Positions 17,303-26,282 of a stretch of 64,000 nucleotides of DNA are shown piece after piece (position 1 is the first letter of the stretch; each line of letters opens with the position of its first letter). Origin of the DNA: Ancylomarina sp. DW003 (GTDB lineage: Bacteria; Bacteroidota; Bacteroidia; Bacteroidales; Marinifilaceae); the NCBI RefSeq assembly GCF_029029505.1, contig NZ_JAKJSD010000001.1, positions 310,001-374,000 on the forward strand, in the 5' to 3' direction. Under the pieces are notes generated by a model. The model had not been told where the DNA came from and searched no databases. It worked only from the letters and a program-made list of their open reading frames with translations. Both the position numbers and the translations under genes were made by a program.

Positions 17303-18043
17303 ATGTCAATTACAAAACATATTCCCAATACCATAACTTGTTTAAATATTTTATCAGGTTGTGTTGCCAGTTTATTAGCCATTGAAGGTTATTTATTTCC
17401 AGCTGCCTTATTAATAATTCTTGCAGCTGTATTCGATTTTATGGACGGTCTGTTTGCTCGCTTATTGGGTGCTTATTCTGAAATGGGTAAAGAGTTAGAT
17501 TCTTTAGCTGACATGTTAAGTTTTGGTTTCGCCCCGGCGACCATCGCTTTTTCTTATATGCGTCTAGCTGTTCTTGGTGATTCAGGTGCTGCTTTTACGC
17601 CAGAAACACTATCTTATTCACAAATGGCAATTTTATTATCAGCTTTTATAGTTTCAATTTTCTCCGGACTTCGATTAGCCAAATTTAATGTGGATACACG
17701 CCAAACGACCTCATTCATAGGGGTTCCTACCCCAGCAAATGCGATGTTTTGGGCATCATTACCGATAATCTTTCATTTTGGTGATTACCCTATGATCGAA
17801 AACTTGCTTGAAAATCAATGGCTTATTTTAGGTGCTGTTATTATTACTTCACTTCTTTTGGTTTCTGAAATTCCAATGTTCGCACTGAAGGTTAAAAATT
17901 TAAAGTGGCAGGAAAATCAAGTTCAATATTTATTTCTAATCACTTTAGTGATTTTAGCAGTCCTACTCAAATGGTTAGTTGTTCCTTTGATTCTATTTGT
18001 CTACATCTTCTTCTCATTAATTGATAATATGAGAAAGAAATAG
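17303..18043 (+). CDS. pssA: CDP-diacylglycerol--serine O-phosphatidyltransferase
   Basis: PssA condenses CDP-diacylglycerol with serine to make phosphatidylserine, the precursor of phosphatidylethanolamine. The 246-aa integral membrane protein has the CDP-alcohol phosphatidyltransferase signature DG(x)2AR(x)8G(x)3D(x)3D, read as DGLFARLLGAYSEMGKELDS followed by LAD, near residues 49-71. Several hydrophobic segments follow. It is a single gene, closed by a hairpin terminator. Confidence 0.92.
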   Translation: MSITKHIPNTITCLNILSGCVASLLAIEGYLFPAALLIILAAVFDFMDGLFARLLGAYSEMGKELDSLADMLSFGFAPATIAFSYMRLAVLGDSGAAFTPETLSYSQMAILLSAFIVSIFSGLRLAKFNVDTRQTTSFIGVPTPANAMFWASLPIIFHFGDYPMIENLLENQWLILGAVIITSLLLVSEIPMFALKVKNLKWQENQVQYLFLITLVILAVLLKWLVVPLILFVYIFFSLIDNMRKK

Positions 18044-18429
18044 ATTCAAACTCACAATATTTCAAAGCCTTCATTTTAATTAATGAAGGTTTTTTTATGT
18101 CCAAATTTCAAAAGGCTCACAGCTGATCTAAACATTTCGAATTAATTATGAAATATTTATCGTCTCAAAATAAGTCCGTCAGAATTTCAATTTCTTCAAT
18201 ATTTAAAGTAGTAACAGAAGAAAAACACCTGATCTGAATTTCATATTGATATTCTATATAAGAAAAAATCAAAAGCGGCACTATGAATAATTAAGTAAAA
18301 TTTTTAACTTGTAAGACGAGTATAATGATTTAGTAGTTAAATCATTCTGGATTTTCTTAATAAAATCTAGTTTCTTATTGAGAATATAGACATCATATTT
18401 ATATAAAGCATTTGTAAATCATTCTAACC
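18044..18429. other. 386-nt intergenic region upstream of the act-nos operon
   Basis: Beyond the pssA terminator no gene is visible. This stretch must hold the promoter and any control sites of the long act-nos operon. No exact TAnnTTTG box was found. One short inverted repeat, ATTTC/GAAAT around 18139-18161, is too weak to call an FNR/CRP-type site. Confidence 0.5.
18068..18096 (+). terminator. Rho-independent terminator of pssA
   Basis: CCTTCATT (18068-18075) pairs with AATGAAGG (18082-18089) around TTAATT and is followed directly by a T-run. Confidence 0.85.
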
Positions 18430-19560
18430 ATGAGTAAACTTTGCCTATTCATCCCTATTGTCTTCCTTCTTCTGACAACTTCCCCATCATTTTGCAATAA
18501 TCCAGCTCCCCAACATAAGGATACTGAACACAATTTTCTTGAATCGACAAAACAAGGAGAGCGTATTTTTAAAGGCTTAGTACTCACAAAATCAAATCTG
18601 AAATCTTGCGTCAGTTGTCACAACTTAACTTATTCAGATACTCTAAACTGGAACCCTTCAGCCTGGGATATTGCACACAGCTTTGCAGATAAAAAAACAT
18701 CAGATTTCAATTCTGTTATTAATGAACCTCTGGCTAAAGTCATGTCACAAGTACATGATGGTTACCAATACAATGAAGAAGAACTAAATCATATCAAAAA
18801 TTACCTTCTAAGTCTAAAAACACATGGTGCAGAAGAGCAAAAACCTGTAGTCAATAATCTTATTCTTTTCTTATTTCTAGGCTTGCTCATTACAATTGCA
18901 TTAATCGATTTATTCTTTACTAAGAAGATAAAATATAAATTCATTCCTATTCTAATATTCTTCGCTGCCTTTGGCTACCAAATAAAGATGCTTAGCGAAG
19001 ATGCAATGGCTTTAGGTCGAAATGAGAATTATGCCCCGGATCAACCTATTAAATTTTCTCACAAAGTACATGCTACTGATAATAAAATAGATTGTAGATA
19101 TTGCCACACTGGTGTTGACAACAGTAAATCTGCTGTTATCCCTTCTGCAAATGTCTGTCTCAACTGTCATTCAATAGTCAGAGAAGGTCGTAATTCCGGC
19201 AAGTTCGAAATCAATAAAATTCATGCTGCTGTCGAAAATAATAAACCCATAGAGTGGGTTCGTATTCACAAGTTGCCTGATCATGTCTTTTTTAGTCATG
19301 CACAACATGTAAATGTAGGTAAGCGTGAATGTCAGGAATGCCACGGCGAAGTTGAACAAATGCACATTGTAAAGCAGGTTGAAGATTTATCTATGGGCTG
19401 GTGTTTAGATTGTCATGATAAAACAGCCGTTGATTTCAATTATAACAATTATTACTCCAACACATTCAAAGAACTCCATTTAAAACTTGTAAAAGAACAA
19501 ACAGATAGTGTTCGAGTTACAGATATTGGCGGCAGAGAATGTGCCCGATGTCATTATTGA
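18430..19560 (+). CDS. actA: Alternative complex III subunit ActA, multiheme cytochrome c
   Basis: ActA carries the c-haem wire of alternative complex III, which oxidises menaquinol and reduces periplasmic cytochromes or an oxidase. The 376-aa protein has a signal peptide and six CxxCH motifs: one in an N-terminal domain (C60-C63-H64) and five after the membrane segments (about 146-166 and 173-191). The five C-terminal sites match the pentahaem ActA pattern; the N-terminal monohaem domain is an addition or a lineage variant. It is the first gene of the act-nos run. Confidence 0.92.
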   Translation: MSKLCLFIPIVFLLLTTSPSFCNNPAPQHKDTEHNFLESTKQGERIFKGLVLTKSNLKSCVSCHNLTYSDTLNWNPSAWDIAHSFADKKTSDFNSVINEPLAKVMSQVHDGYQYNEEELNHIKNYLLSLKTHGAEEQKPVVNNLILFLFLGLLITIALIDLFFTKKIKYKFIPILIFFAAFGYQIKMLSEDAMALGRNENYAPDQPIKFSHKVHATDNKIDCRYCHTGVDNSKSAVIPSANVCLNCHSIVREGRNSGKFEINKIHAAVENNKPIEWVRIHKLPDHVFFSHAQHVNVGKRECQECHGEVEQMHIVKQVEDLSMGWCLDCHDKTAVDFNYNNYYSNTFKELHLKLVKEQTDSVRVTDIGGRECARCHY

Positions 19561-19607
19561 TTTCAAAAACCTATTAACCTAAGGCGCTAACTGAAAAATC
19601 ACCCAAT

Positions 19608-22556
19608 ATGAAAAAATACTGGAAAAGCCAGCAAGAAAAAAACGAGAGTCCTGAGATAAAAACAGTCAAACACAAACCTAAAGGAAATCTGGAACAAGTT
19701 CTGGATATTTTTGAGGACGGAACTGTTGAAGCCAAGAGTAATCGTCGAGATTTCTTAAAGCTCTGCGGGTATAGTTTAGCTATTACAACTGTTTTATCGA
19801 GCTGTGAAAATGCCGTTCAAAAAGCAATTCCTTATTTAAATAAACCTGAAGAGATTACACCAGGTATTGCGAATTATTATGCATCAACATATATAAATGG
19901 TAGTGACTATGCCAGTATATTAGTAAAAACAAGAGAAGGACGACCAATTAAAATTGAAGGGAATAATTTATCGCCTATTAGCAATGGTGCTTGTTCTGCT
20001 CGTGTTCAGGCTTCTGTATTGAGTTTATATGACAGTAGTCGTTATCAGCACCCACAAATTAAGCAAGAGAAAGTATCGTGGGATGAGTTTGATAAATCTG
20101 TATCAGATGCTCTGGAAGCCCAAAAAGGAAATCAAATCGCTTTATTAACACCGACCATATTCAGCCCTTCTACCAGAAAAGCTATAAAACTATTTACGGC
20201 TAAGTATCCAAATATTAAATGGATTCAATACGATACGCAATCTGCGAGTTCAATTTTAAAGGCTCACAAACTTTGTTTTGGAAAAGAAATACTGCCTGAC
20301 TATCGTTTCAATAAAGCTAACCTTATTGTTAGTTTTGATGCCGATTTTCTAGGCACTTGGATTAATCCTGCTGAATACATCAAAACCTATACTGATACTC
20401 GTAAACTTTCCGGCACTAGCAATAAAATGTCCAGGCACATTCAGTTTGAATCACGAATGAGTTTGACCGGAAGTAATGCCGACGAAAGACACACCATTAA
20501 ACCATCAGAATTAAACTTACTAATCGCACAGCTTTATAATGAAATCCTGGCATTAAAAGGATTGAAAAAATACAATGCTTCTGAATCATCTCAAAAAATC
20601 AAAGAATTAGCAAATGATTTATTCAAGCAAAAATCACGCTCATTAGTTGTTTCCGGAAGTCATGATTTAAATGCTCAAATCATTATTAATGCCATAAATT
20701 ATGAACTTGAAAACCTGGATAAAACAATTCGTTTAGATAACCCATTACAGAATCATCAAGCTATTGATGAAGATATGGATCAATTAATAAACGATTTAGT
20801 TTCAGGTCAGGTGAAAGGCTTAATCTGCTATCATTCAAATCCGGTATACAATCATCACAAAGGTGATCAACTAAAAAAGGCAATAGAAAAATTAGCTTTT
20901 AGTTTATCGATTCATGAAGCGCCGAATGAAACCTCATCCTTAATGAAGTTTGTCGCACCAGACAATCATTATCTAGAAAGTTGGAACGATTCCGAGATAA
21001 AGAAAAATTCGTTTAGCTTAATGCAACCAGCTATTCACCCTTTATTCGATACGCGTCAGTTTCAAGCCTCACTTTTAAAGTGGTCTGATCTCGAAACAGA
21101 TTATCACAAATTTATCATGAAAAATTGGGAAGAAACTCTTTTCCCAACGCAAACACTTTACACAAGCTTTAAACCCTACTGGGAACATACTTTACAGGAA
21201 GGAATTTTCGAGATTAAGAATAATAGTCAGGCTAAATCTAAGTTTGCCCAAGTAGATATACAGAAAGCTTTTGATAAGTTGACACAAAAACCTGGCACAA
21301 AAAATATCGAACTTCAGGTTTATGAGACAATTGCTCTGGGTAACGGTACATCTGCTAACAATCCTTGGCTGCAAGAAATGCCTGATCCTATAAGTAAAAT
21401 TTGTTGGGATAACTACCTCAATATTTCGCCTAAGCAAGCCAAAGAGATGGAGCTTGAAAATGGAAATATGGTAAAGCTTAATGATAAGCTTGAATTACCT
21501 GTTTACATCCTTCCGGGACAAGCTTATAATTCAGTGTCTATTGCAACGGGTTACGGTCGTGAAATCTGTGGAAAAGTTGGTGCAGAAGTTGGATTCAATA
21601 CATCAGGATTCACTCAAAATGGATTTTCGAATGTAAAACTTCAAAAAATAGAAGGACAATATGACTTTGCGATGACTCAGACTCACCATTCCATGGAAGG
21701 AAGAGCTATCGTCAGAGAAGCTAATCTTGATGAATACAAAAAAAATCCTAAGGCAGGAAATGACCACAAACATAAATATAAGAATGCTGGCATTTATAAG
21801 GAACCCGAATTCCCAAATCATCATTGGGGCCTAGCCATTGACTTAAACGCTTGTATAGGATGTGGTGCTTGTACCATTGCCTGTCAGGCAGAAAATAATG
21901 TGCCTATTGTAGGAAAAAAGGAAGTCATTCGTGCACACGAAATGTCATGGATCAGAATCGACCGCTATTTCTCAGGAGATGAAAACAAACCAGGTGTCGT
22001 TTTTCAGCCTGTGATGTGTCAACATTGCGACAACGCTCCTTGCGAAAATGTGTGTCCTGTAGCGGCAACCAATCACAGCAGTGAGGGGTTAAATCAAATG
22101 ATTTATAACAGATGTATTGGAACTCGCTATTGCGGAAACAACTGCCCTTATAAAGTAAGACGCTTTAATTGGTATGATTATACTCAAGCAGATTCAATAC
22201 CAAACAATCTTCACGATCCGGCTGGCCTGACATCAGATTTGAGCCGTATGGTTCTTAATCCTGATGTAACAATAAGAGCCAAAGGTGTTATTGAAAAATG
22301 CTCGATGTGTGTACAACGAATTCAGGAAGGAAAACTGAATGCCAAACTTAAAGGTAGAAAAGTAAAGGATGGGGAAATTAAAACAGCCTGTCAGCAAACT
22401 TGTCCTTCTGGTGCTATACTATTTGGAGACTTAAACGATAAATCGAGTGAATTATTCAAAGTCACATCAAGCGGAAGGAATTACCATTTGTTGGAGGAAA
22501 TTCACACACTTCCATCTGTTAGCTACCTGACAAAAATTAGAAATAAGAAGAGTTAA
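19608..22556 (+). CDS. actB: Alternative complex III subunit ActB, molybdopterin-oxidoreductase-like plus Fe-S domain
   Basis: The 982-aa protein joins a large region resembling molybdopterin oxidoreductases (without an evident cofactor role, as in known ActB) to a C-terminal ferredoxin-like domain. The N-terminus has a Tat-type RRDFLK motif followed by a lipobox-like LSSC. Cluster motifs include CIGCGACTIAC, CQHCDNAPCENVCP, CIGTRYCGNNCP and CSMCVQ/CQQTCP. In the third, Thr replaces the second Cys, which fits one [3Fe-4S] and three [4Fe-4S] clusters. It lies 47 nt after actA. Confidence 0.93.
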   Translation: MKKYWKSQQEKNESPEIKTVKHKPKGNLEQVLDIFEDGTVEAKSNRRDFLKLCGYSLAITTVLSSCENAVQKAIPYLNKPEEITPGIANYYASTYINGSDYASILVKTREGRPIKIEGNNLSPISNGACSARVQASVLSLYDSSRYQHPQIKQEKVSWDEFDKSVSDALEAQKGNQIALLTPTIFSPSTRKAIKLFTAKYPNIKWIQYDTQSASSILKAHKLCFGKEILPDYRFNKANLIVSFDADFLGTWINPAEYIKTYTDTRKLSGTSNKMSRHIQFESRMSLTGSNADERHTIKPSELNLLIAQLYNEILALKGLKKYNASESSQKIKELANDLFKQKSRSLVVSGSHDLNAQIIINAINYELENLDKTIRLDNPLQNHQAIDEDMDQLINDLVSGQVKGLICYHSNPVYNHHKGDQLKKAIEKLAFSLSIHEAPNETSSLMKFVAPDNHYLESWNDSEIKKNSFSLMQPAIHPLFDTRQFQASLLKWSDLETDYHKFIMKNWEETLFPTQTLYTSFKPYWEHTLQEGIFEIKNNSQAKSKFAQVDIQKAFDKLTQKPGTKNIELQVYETIALGNGTSANNPWLQEMPDPISKICWDNYLNISPKQAKEMELENGNMVKLNDKLELPVYILPGQAYNSVSIATGYGREICGKVGAEVGFNTSGFTQNGFSNVKLQKIEGQYDFAMTQTHHSMEGRAIVREANLDEYKKNPKAGNDHKHKYKNAGIYKEPEFPNHHWGLAIDLNACIGCGACTIACQAENNVPIVGKKEVIRAHEMSWIRIDRYFSGDENKPGVVFQPVMCQHCDNAPCENVCPVAATNHSSEGLNQMIYNRCIGTRYCGNNCPYKVRRFNWYDYTQADSIPNNLHDPAGLTSDLSRMVLNPDVTIRAKGVIEKCSMCVQRIQEGKLNAKLKGRKVKDGEIKTACQQTCPSGAILFGDLNDKSSELFKVTSSGRNYHLLEEIHTLPSVSYLTKIRNKKS

Positions 22557-22575
22557 ACCACTATAAAATTGAGTT

Positions 22576-23946
22576 ATGTACGTATCTCCAATTCGAGAAC
22601 CTCTTATAAAAGGAAACAAAACTTATAGCCAAATCACCAAGGATATTGCAGCTCCAATTGAGGGTAAGCCCGGGAAAGCGTGGTATATGGGTATAAGCTT
22701 AAGTTTATCTGCCATGTTTTTAGGCCTTGCCATGATGGGATGGACCATTTGGGAAGGTATTGGAACCTGGGGGCTCAACCGAACCATTGGTTGGGGTTGG
22801 GGTATCACTAATTTTGTTTGGTGGGTAGGTATTGGTCACGCAGGAACTTTTATTTCAGCTATCCTCCTACTCTTCCGCCAAAAGTGGAGAACAAGTATCA
22901 ATCGCTCTGCAGAGGCAATGACCATTTTTGCTGTATTGTGTGCGGGCTTATTCCCTTTAATTCACATGGGGCGACCTCTTTTAGCATTTTTTGTATTCCC
23001 TTATCCTAATACCCGCGATTTGTGGGTGAATTTTAATTCTCCTCTTCTTTGGGATGTTTTTGCAATCTCTACCTATCTCTTGGTTTCTCTTCTATTCTGG
23101 TATATGGGATTAATTCCTGATATAGGAACCATGAGAGATAGAGTTAAGTCAAAAGCTAAAAAATTCATTTATGGTTTACTTAGTTTTGGTTGGACCGGTT
23201 CGGTCAAGCATTGGCAACGTCACGAAAAACTCAGTTTAATATTAGCTGGTTTAGCTGCACCTCTTGTCCTTTCGGTACACAGTATTGTAAGTGCTGACTT
23301 TGCAACTTCAATTATTCCTGGTTGGCATACAACAATATTCCCTCCCTATTTTGTTGCAGGAGCCATCTTTTCTGGCTTTGCGATGGTACTGACTCTATTG
23401 ATTGTTACACGTAAAGTTCTCAATTTGGAGAACTACATCACATTGGCTCATATTGAGTCTATGAATAAGATTATTATTGCCACGGGATCAATTGTAGGTA
23501 TAGCTTATTTGACCGAATTATTTATCTCTTGGTATTCTGGAGTCGAGTATGAACAATACGCCTTTTTAAATCGAGCGGCAGGACCATATTGGTGGGCTTA
23601 CGCAATAATGATGACATGTAATGTGATTTCACCTCAACTGCTTTGGTTTAGAAAATTGAGACGAAACCTTGTCTTCACTTTTATACTATCCATATTCATA
23701 AATATCGGAATGTGGTTCGAACGATTTGTTATTATCGTAACCTCTTTACATCGTGATTATCTACCTTCAAGTTGGTCTATGTATAAACCAACTCTTGTTG
23801 AGGTTGGAATCTTTGTAGGAACACTAGGCTTATTCTTCACTTGTTTCTTATTATTTATTCGTGCATTCCCTGTAATTGCTATTGCCGAGGTTAAAACTGT
23901 TGTTAAGAGTTCCGGAGAAAAAGAAATTAAAAACGAAACGCTATGA
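22576..23946 (+). CDS. actC: Alternative complex III subunit ActC, NrfD/PsrC-like quinol-binding protein
   Basis: The 456-aa polytopic protein of the NrfD/PsrC family has about ten membrane helices and is the expected quinol-oxidising subunit next to ActB. Visible family stretches include WWVGIGHAGTFISAILLLF, HMGRP and GWHTTIFPPYFVAGAI. Its stop overlaps the actD start (ATGA), so translation is coupled. Confidence 0.94.
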   Translation: MYVSPIREPLIKGNKTYSQITKDIAAPIEGKPGKAWYMGISLSLSAMFLGLAMMGWTIWEGIGTWGLNRTIGWGWGITNFVWWVGIGHAGTFISAILLLFRQKWRTSINRSAEAMTIFAVLCAGLFPLIHMGRPLLAFFVFPYPNTRDLWVNFNSPLLWDVFAISTYLLVSLLFWYMGLIPDIGTMRDRVKSKAKKFIYGLLSFGWTGSVKHWQRHEKLSLILAGLAAPLVLSVHSIVSADFATSIIPGWHTTIFPPYFVAGAIFSGFAMVLTLLIVTRKVLNLENYITLAHIESMNKIIIATGSIVGIAYLTELFISWYSGVEYEQYAFLNRAAGPYWWAYAIMMTCNVISPQLLWFRKLRRNLVFTFILSIFINIGMWFERFVIIVTSLHRDYLPSSWSMYKPTLVEVGIFVGTLGLFFTCFLLFIRAFPVIAIAEVKTVVKSSGEKEIKNETL

Positions 23947-24461
23947 GAAGATATATTTCAGCCTATTTTACAGATGAAGAAGATCTTTTGAGGGCAAGTA
24001 AAATCCTGATGGAAAAGGAAATTTCAATTCTGGATGTTTTAACACCTTTTCCGGTACATGGTTTAGATAAAGTATTGGGTTTAAAAGAATCTAAATTACC
24101 TACTGTTGGCTTTATAGCTGGTGCTATAGGAACAATCTTTGCCTTTGGTTTTCAAACCTGGGCTTTTGTGGTTGACTACCCCCTTTTTATTGGAGGTAAA
24201 CCTCATTTTGCTATTCCGGCATTCATCCCTATCACCTTTGAAGTAACAGTGCTATTTGCTGCATTCGCCATGGTATTTGCTTTCCTTTTTAGATCAAAAT
24301 TAGGTTTGGGTGCAAAAAATAAGATCCATGATGAAAGAATAACCGATGATCGATTTGTGATCATTATTGATGCAAATGAAAGCGATGAACATTTTGAAAA
24401 TGTGAAAAATATTTTGGAACATGAAGATGCTCATGATATTCAACTCAAAGAAAATCAATAG
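23943..24461 (+). CDS. actD: Alternative complex III subunit ActD (DUF3341)
   Basis: The 172-aa protein begins with a small cytosolic alpha/beta domain (AYFTDEEDLLRASKILMEKE) including a TPFPVHGLDKVLG segment. Two membrane helices follow (about 58-80 and 95-120), and it ends with a second cytosolic segment. This is the DUF3341 layout of ActD. It overlaps actC by 4 nt. Confidence 0.93.
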   Translation: MRRYISAYFTDEEDLLRASKILMEKEISILDVLTPFPVHGLDKVLGLKESKLPTVGFIAGAIGTIFAFGFQTWAFVVDYPLFIGGKPHFAIPAFIPITFEVTVLFAAFAMVFAFLFRSKLGLGAKNKIHDERITDDRFVIIIDANESDEHFENVKNILEHEDAHDIQLKENQ

Positions 24462-24482
24462 TCAATACTAAATCACTAGCTG

Positions 24483-25646
24483 ATGAATACGAATTATATC
24501 ATATCTAAAAAAACGAAACGGGTCTTTCTATCCATATCTGTGATAGGTATTCTTTTGATTGCACTCGGTTTCCTTTTTCAAAACCCTGAAAGTAAAAACA
24601 TTTGGATGAGTGTTTTACTCAACAATCTATATTTCCTGTTTTTATCTCTTTTCGGAGTTTTATTTATAGCTCTTCATAAAATTGCTCATTCTGGGTGGCA
24701 TGTGAGTTTAAAGCGTATACCTGAGGCTCTCAGTACATTTCTGCCTTACGCAGCAGTACTCATGTTTTTACTAATATTTGGGATGCACGATTTATATCAT
24801 TGGACACATCACGATTTACACGATCCAATTATAGAAGGAAAATCAGCATACCTTAACGTGCCTTTCTTCTTTATCAGGATGGCAGTTTATTTTGCAGGTT
24901 GGATTGGCTTAAGCTACCTTCTTCGTAAGAACTCAATGTCTCAGGATTTATCTGATGATTATAAATATCACAAACAGGGTAAAGTTTTAGCAGCTCTCTT
25001 TATGGCATTTTTTGCCGTGAGTAGTTCAACAATGAGTTGGGATTGGATTATGTCTGTTGATCCTCATTGGTTCAGTACATTATTTGGCTGGTATGTTTTT
25101 ATTGGTCTTTTCGTTTCAGGAATTGCAGCCTTTATTCTAATTATAGCTTTTCTTAAGTCTCAAGGTCACCTCGAGTTTGTTAATAAAGAACACTTACATG
25201 ATTTAGGAAAATACCTTTTTGGATTCAGTATTTTTTGGATGTACCTGTGGTTCTTTCAATACATGCTTATTTGGTATTCACATATTCCGGAAGAGACCAT
25301 TTATTTTGCTCAAAGGTTGAATGGTTTCCCTGTTCTATTTTTCACCATTCTCGTATTAAATTTCCTGTTCCCTTTCCTGGCTTTAATGACTAGGAATGCG
25401 AAACGAAATATCAAGTGGTTGGCAATGGTTGCCAGTGTTGTTCTAATAGGACAGTGGCTAAATATTTATCTCATGCTAAGTCCTGGTATTTTGGGTGAAA
25501 CAGCTCAAATTGGTTTTATTGAAATAGGTGCTGCCTGTTTATATCTGGGAGGCTTTCTGTGGGTTATATTCAACGCACTTTCTAAAAAGCCATTATTATG
25601 CAAAAATGATCCTTTCCTTGAAGAAAGTTTTCATTACGAAACCTAG
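24483..25646 (+). CDS. actF: Alternative complex III subunit ActF, second NrfD-like membrane subunit
   Basis: The 387-aa polytopic protein has about ten membrane segments, with conserved FAVSSSTMSWDWIMSVDPHW and LHKIAHSGWHVSLKRIPE stretches typical of ActF. It follows actD by 21 nt. In characterised Bacteroidota operons actE comes between actD and actF. Here the actE-like gene follows actF, separated by a repeat cassette. Confidence 0.92.
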   Translation: MNTNYIISKKTKRVFLSISVIGILLIALGFLFQNPESKNIWMSVLLNNLYFLFLSLFGVLFIALHKIAHSGWHVSLKRIPEALSTFLPYAAVLMFLLIFGMHDLYHWTHHDLHDPIIEGKSAYLNVPFFFIRMAVYFAGWIGLSYLLRKNSMSQDLSDDYKYHKQGKVLAALFMAFFAVSSSTMSWDWIMSVDPHWFSTLFGWYVFIGLFVSGIAAFILIIAFLKSQGHLEFVNKEHLHDLGKYLFGFSIFWMYLWFFQYMLIWYSHIPEETIYFAQRLNGFPVLFFTILVLNFLFPFLALMTRNAKRNIKWLAMVASVVLIGQWLNIYLMLSPGILGETAQIGFIEIGAACLYLGGFLWVIFNALSKKPLLCKNDPFLEESFHYET

Positions 25647-25647
25647 T

Positions 25648-25791
25648 TTTTTTTACCGCAAAGACACAAAGGTTACGCAAAGAACACCATGAGAAAATAA
25701 TTATTGACTGAAAATGATCTTACTGATATGATAAAATCAATATTGCAAACTTGGCGAAATAACTTAGCGCTCTCTGCGGTTAAAATTAAAG
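25648..25791. repeat. Truncated repeat unit of the GxxExxY cassette
   Basis: The left edge (TTTTACCGCAAAGACACAAA) and right edge (CTCTGCGGTTAAAATTAAAG) are the two ends of an imperfect inverted repeat. Between them only a stub of a GxxExxY reading frame remains: TTG at 25704 followed by ACTGAAAATGA, 13 bases identical with the start of the intact copy at 25838. The core of the gene has been lost. It lies just after the actF stop. Confidence 0.65.
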
Positions 25792-25802
25792 TATAGATGA
25801 AT

Positions 25803-26280
25803 TGCAATTTCACAAAGACGCAATAAAGGAAAAAAGATGACTGAAAATGAAATATCAAAAGTCGTTGTTGATTGTGCATTAAAAGTACATCGACAATTAG
25901 GACCAGGATTACTTGAAAGTGCCTATCAAGAATGCTTAATGTATGAATTAAAGAATCAAGGATTAGTTGTCGAAAAAGAAAAACCGATACCTCTTGTATA
26001 TGACACAGTCAAACTTGATATTGGATATAGAATGGACCTTTTAATAAATAACAAACTGGTAATAGAAATTAAATCAGTTGAAAGCCTAAATGATATTCAT
26101 TTAGCTCAAATCTTAACATACTTGAAACTTTCAGGTTGTAAACTTGGCCTTTTAATAAATTTTAATGTTGCCCTTATCAAGCATGGTATCAAACGCGTAG
26201 TAAACAATTTATAGATATATAATAATCAACCTTGCGAACTCTGCGAAAAATGCTTTGCGTTCTTCGCGGTTAAAATAAGC
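25803..26280. repeat. Intact GxxExxY repeat cassette inside the act-nos operon
   Basis: The unit begins near CACAAAGACGCAATAAAGG and ends with ACTCTGCG...TGCTTTGCGTTCTTCGCGG TTAAAATAAGC. The right edge is the imperfect inverse of the left edge of the truncated unit upstream (ACCGCAAAGA type). Such GCAAAG-rich inverted flanks commonly accompany GxxExxY genes. The cassette ends 2 nt before the actE-like ATG and so supplies that gene's leader. Confidence 0.7.
25837..26214 (+). CDS. GxxExxY protein
   Basis: The 125-aa protein carries the name-giving motif in GPGLLESAYQECL near residues 22-34. It then has EIKSVESLNDIHLAQILTYL, resembling a PD-(D/E)xK nuclease-like core with conserved IEIKS. The family is widespread and of unproven function. 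It is usually found as an isolated gene flanked by GCAAAG-rich inverted repeats, as here. Nothing ties it to respiration, and its place between actF and the actE-like gene looks like insertion. Confidence 0.88.
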   Translation: MTENEISKVVVDCALKVHRQLGPGLLESAYQECLMYELKNQGLVVEKEKPIPLVYDTVKLDIGYRMDLLINNKLVIEIKSVESLNDIHLAQILTYLKLSGCKLGLLINFNVALIKHGIKRVVNNL

Positions 26281-26282
26281 TT

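Noticed and set aside
18139-18161. ATTTC/GAAAT inverted repeat as an FNR/CRP site for the act-nos operon
   Set aside because: Arms of five bases with a long spacer do not match TTGAT-N4-ATCAA or other known sites.
25673-25879. Minus-strand frame across the repeat cassettes
   Set aside because: It runs through the inverted-repeat ends and the start of the GxxExxY gene, so it is an accident of the repeat sequence.
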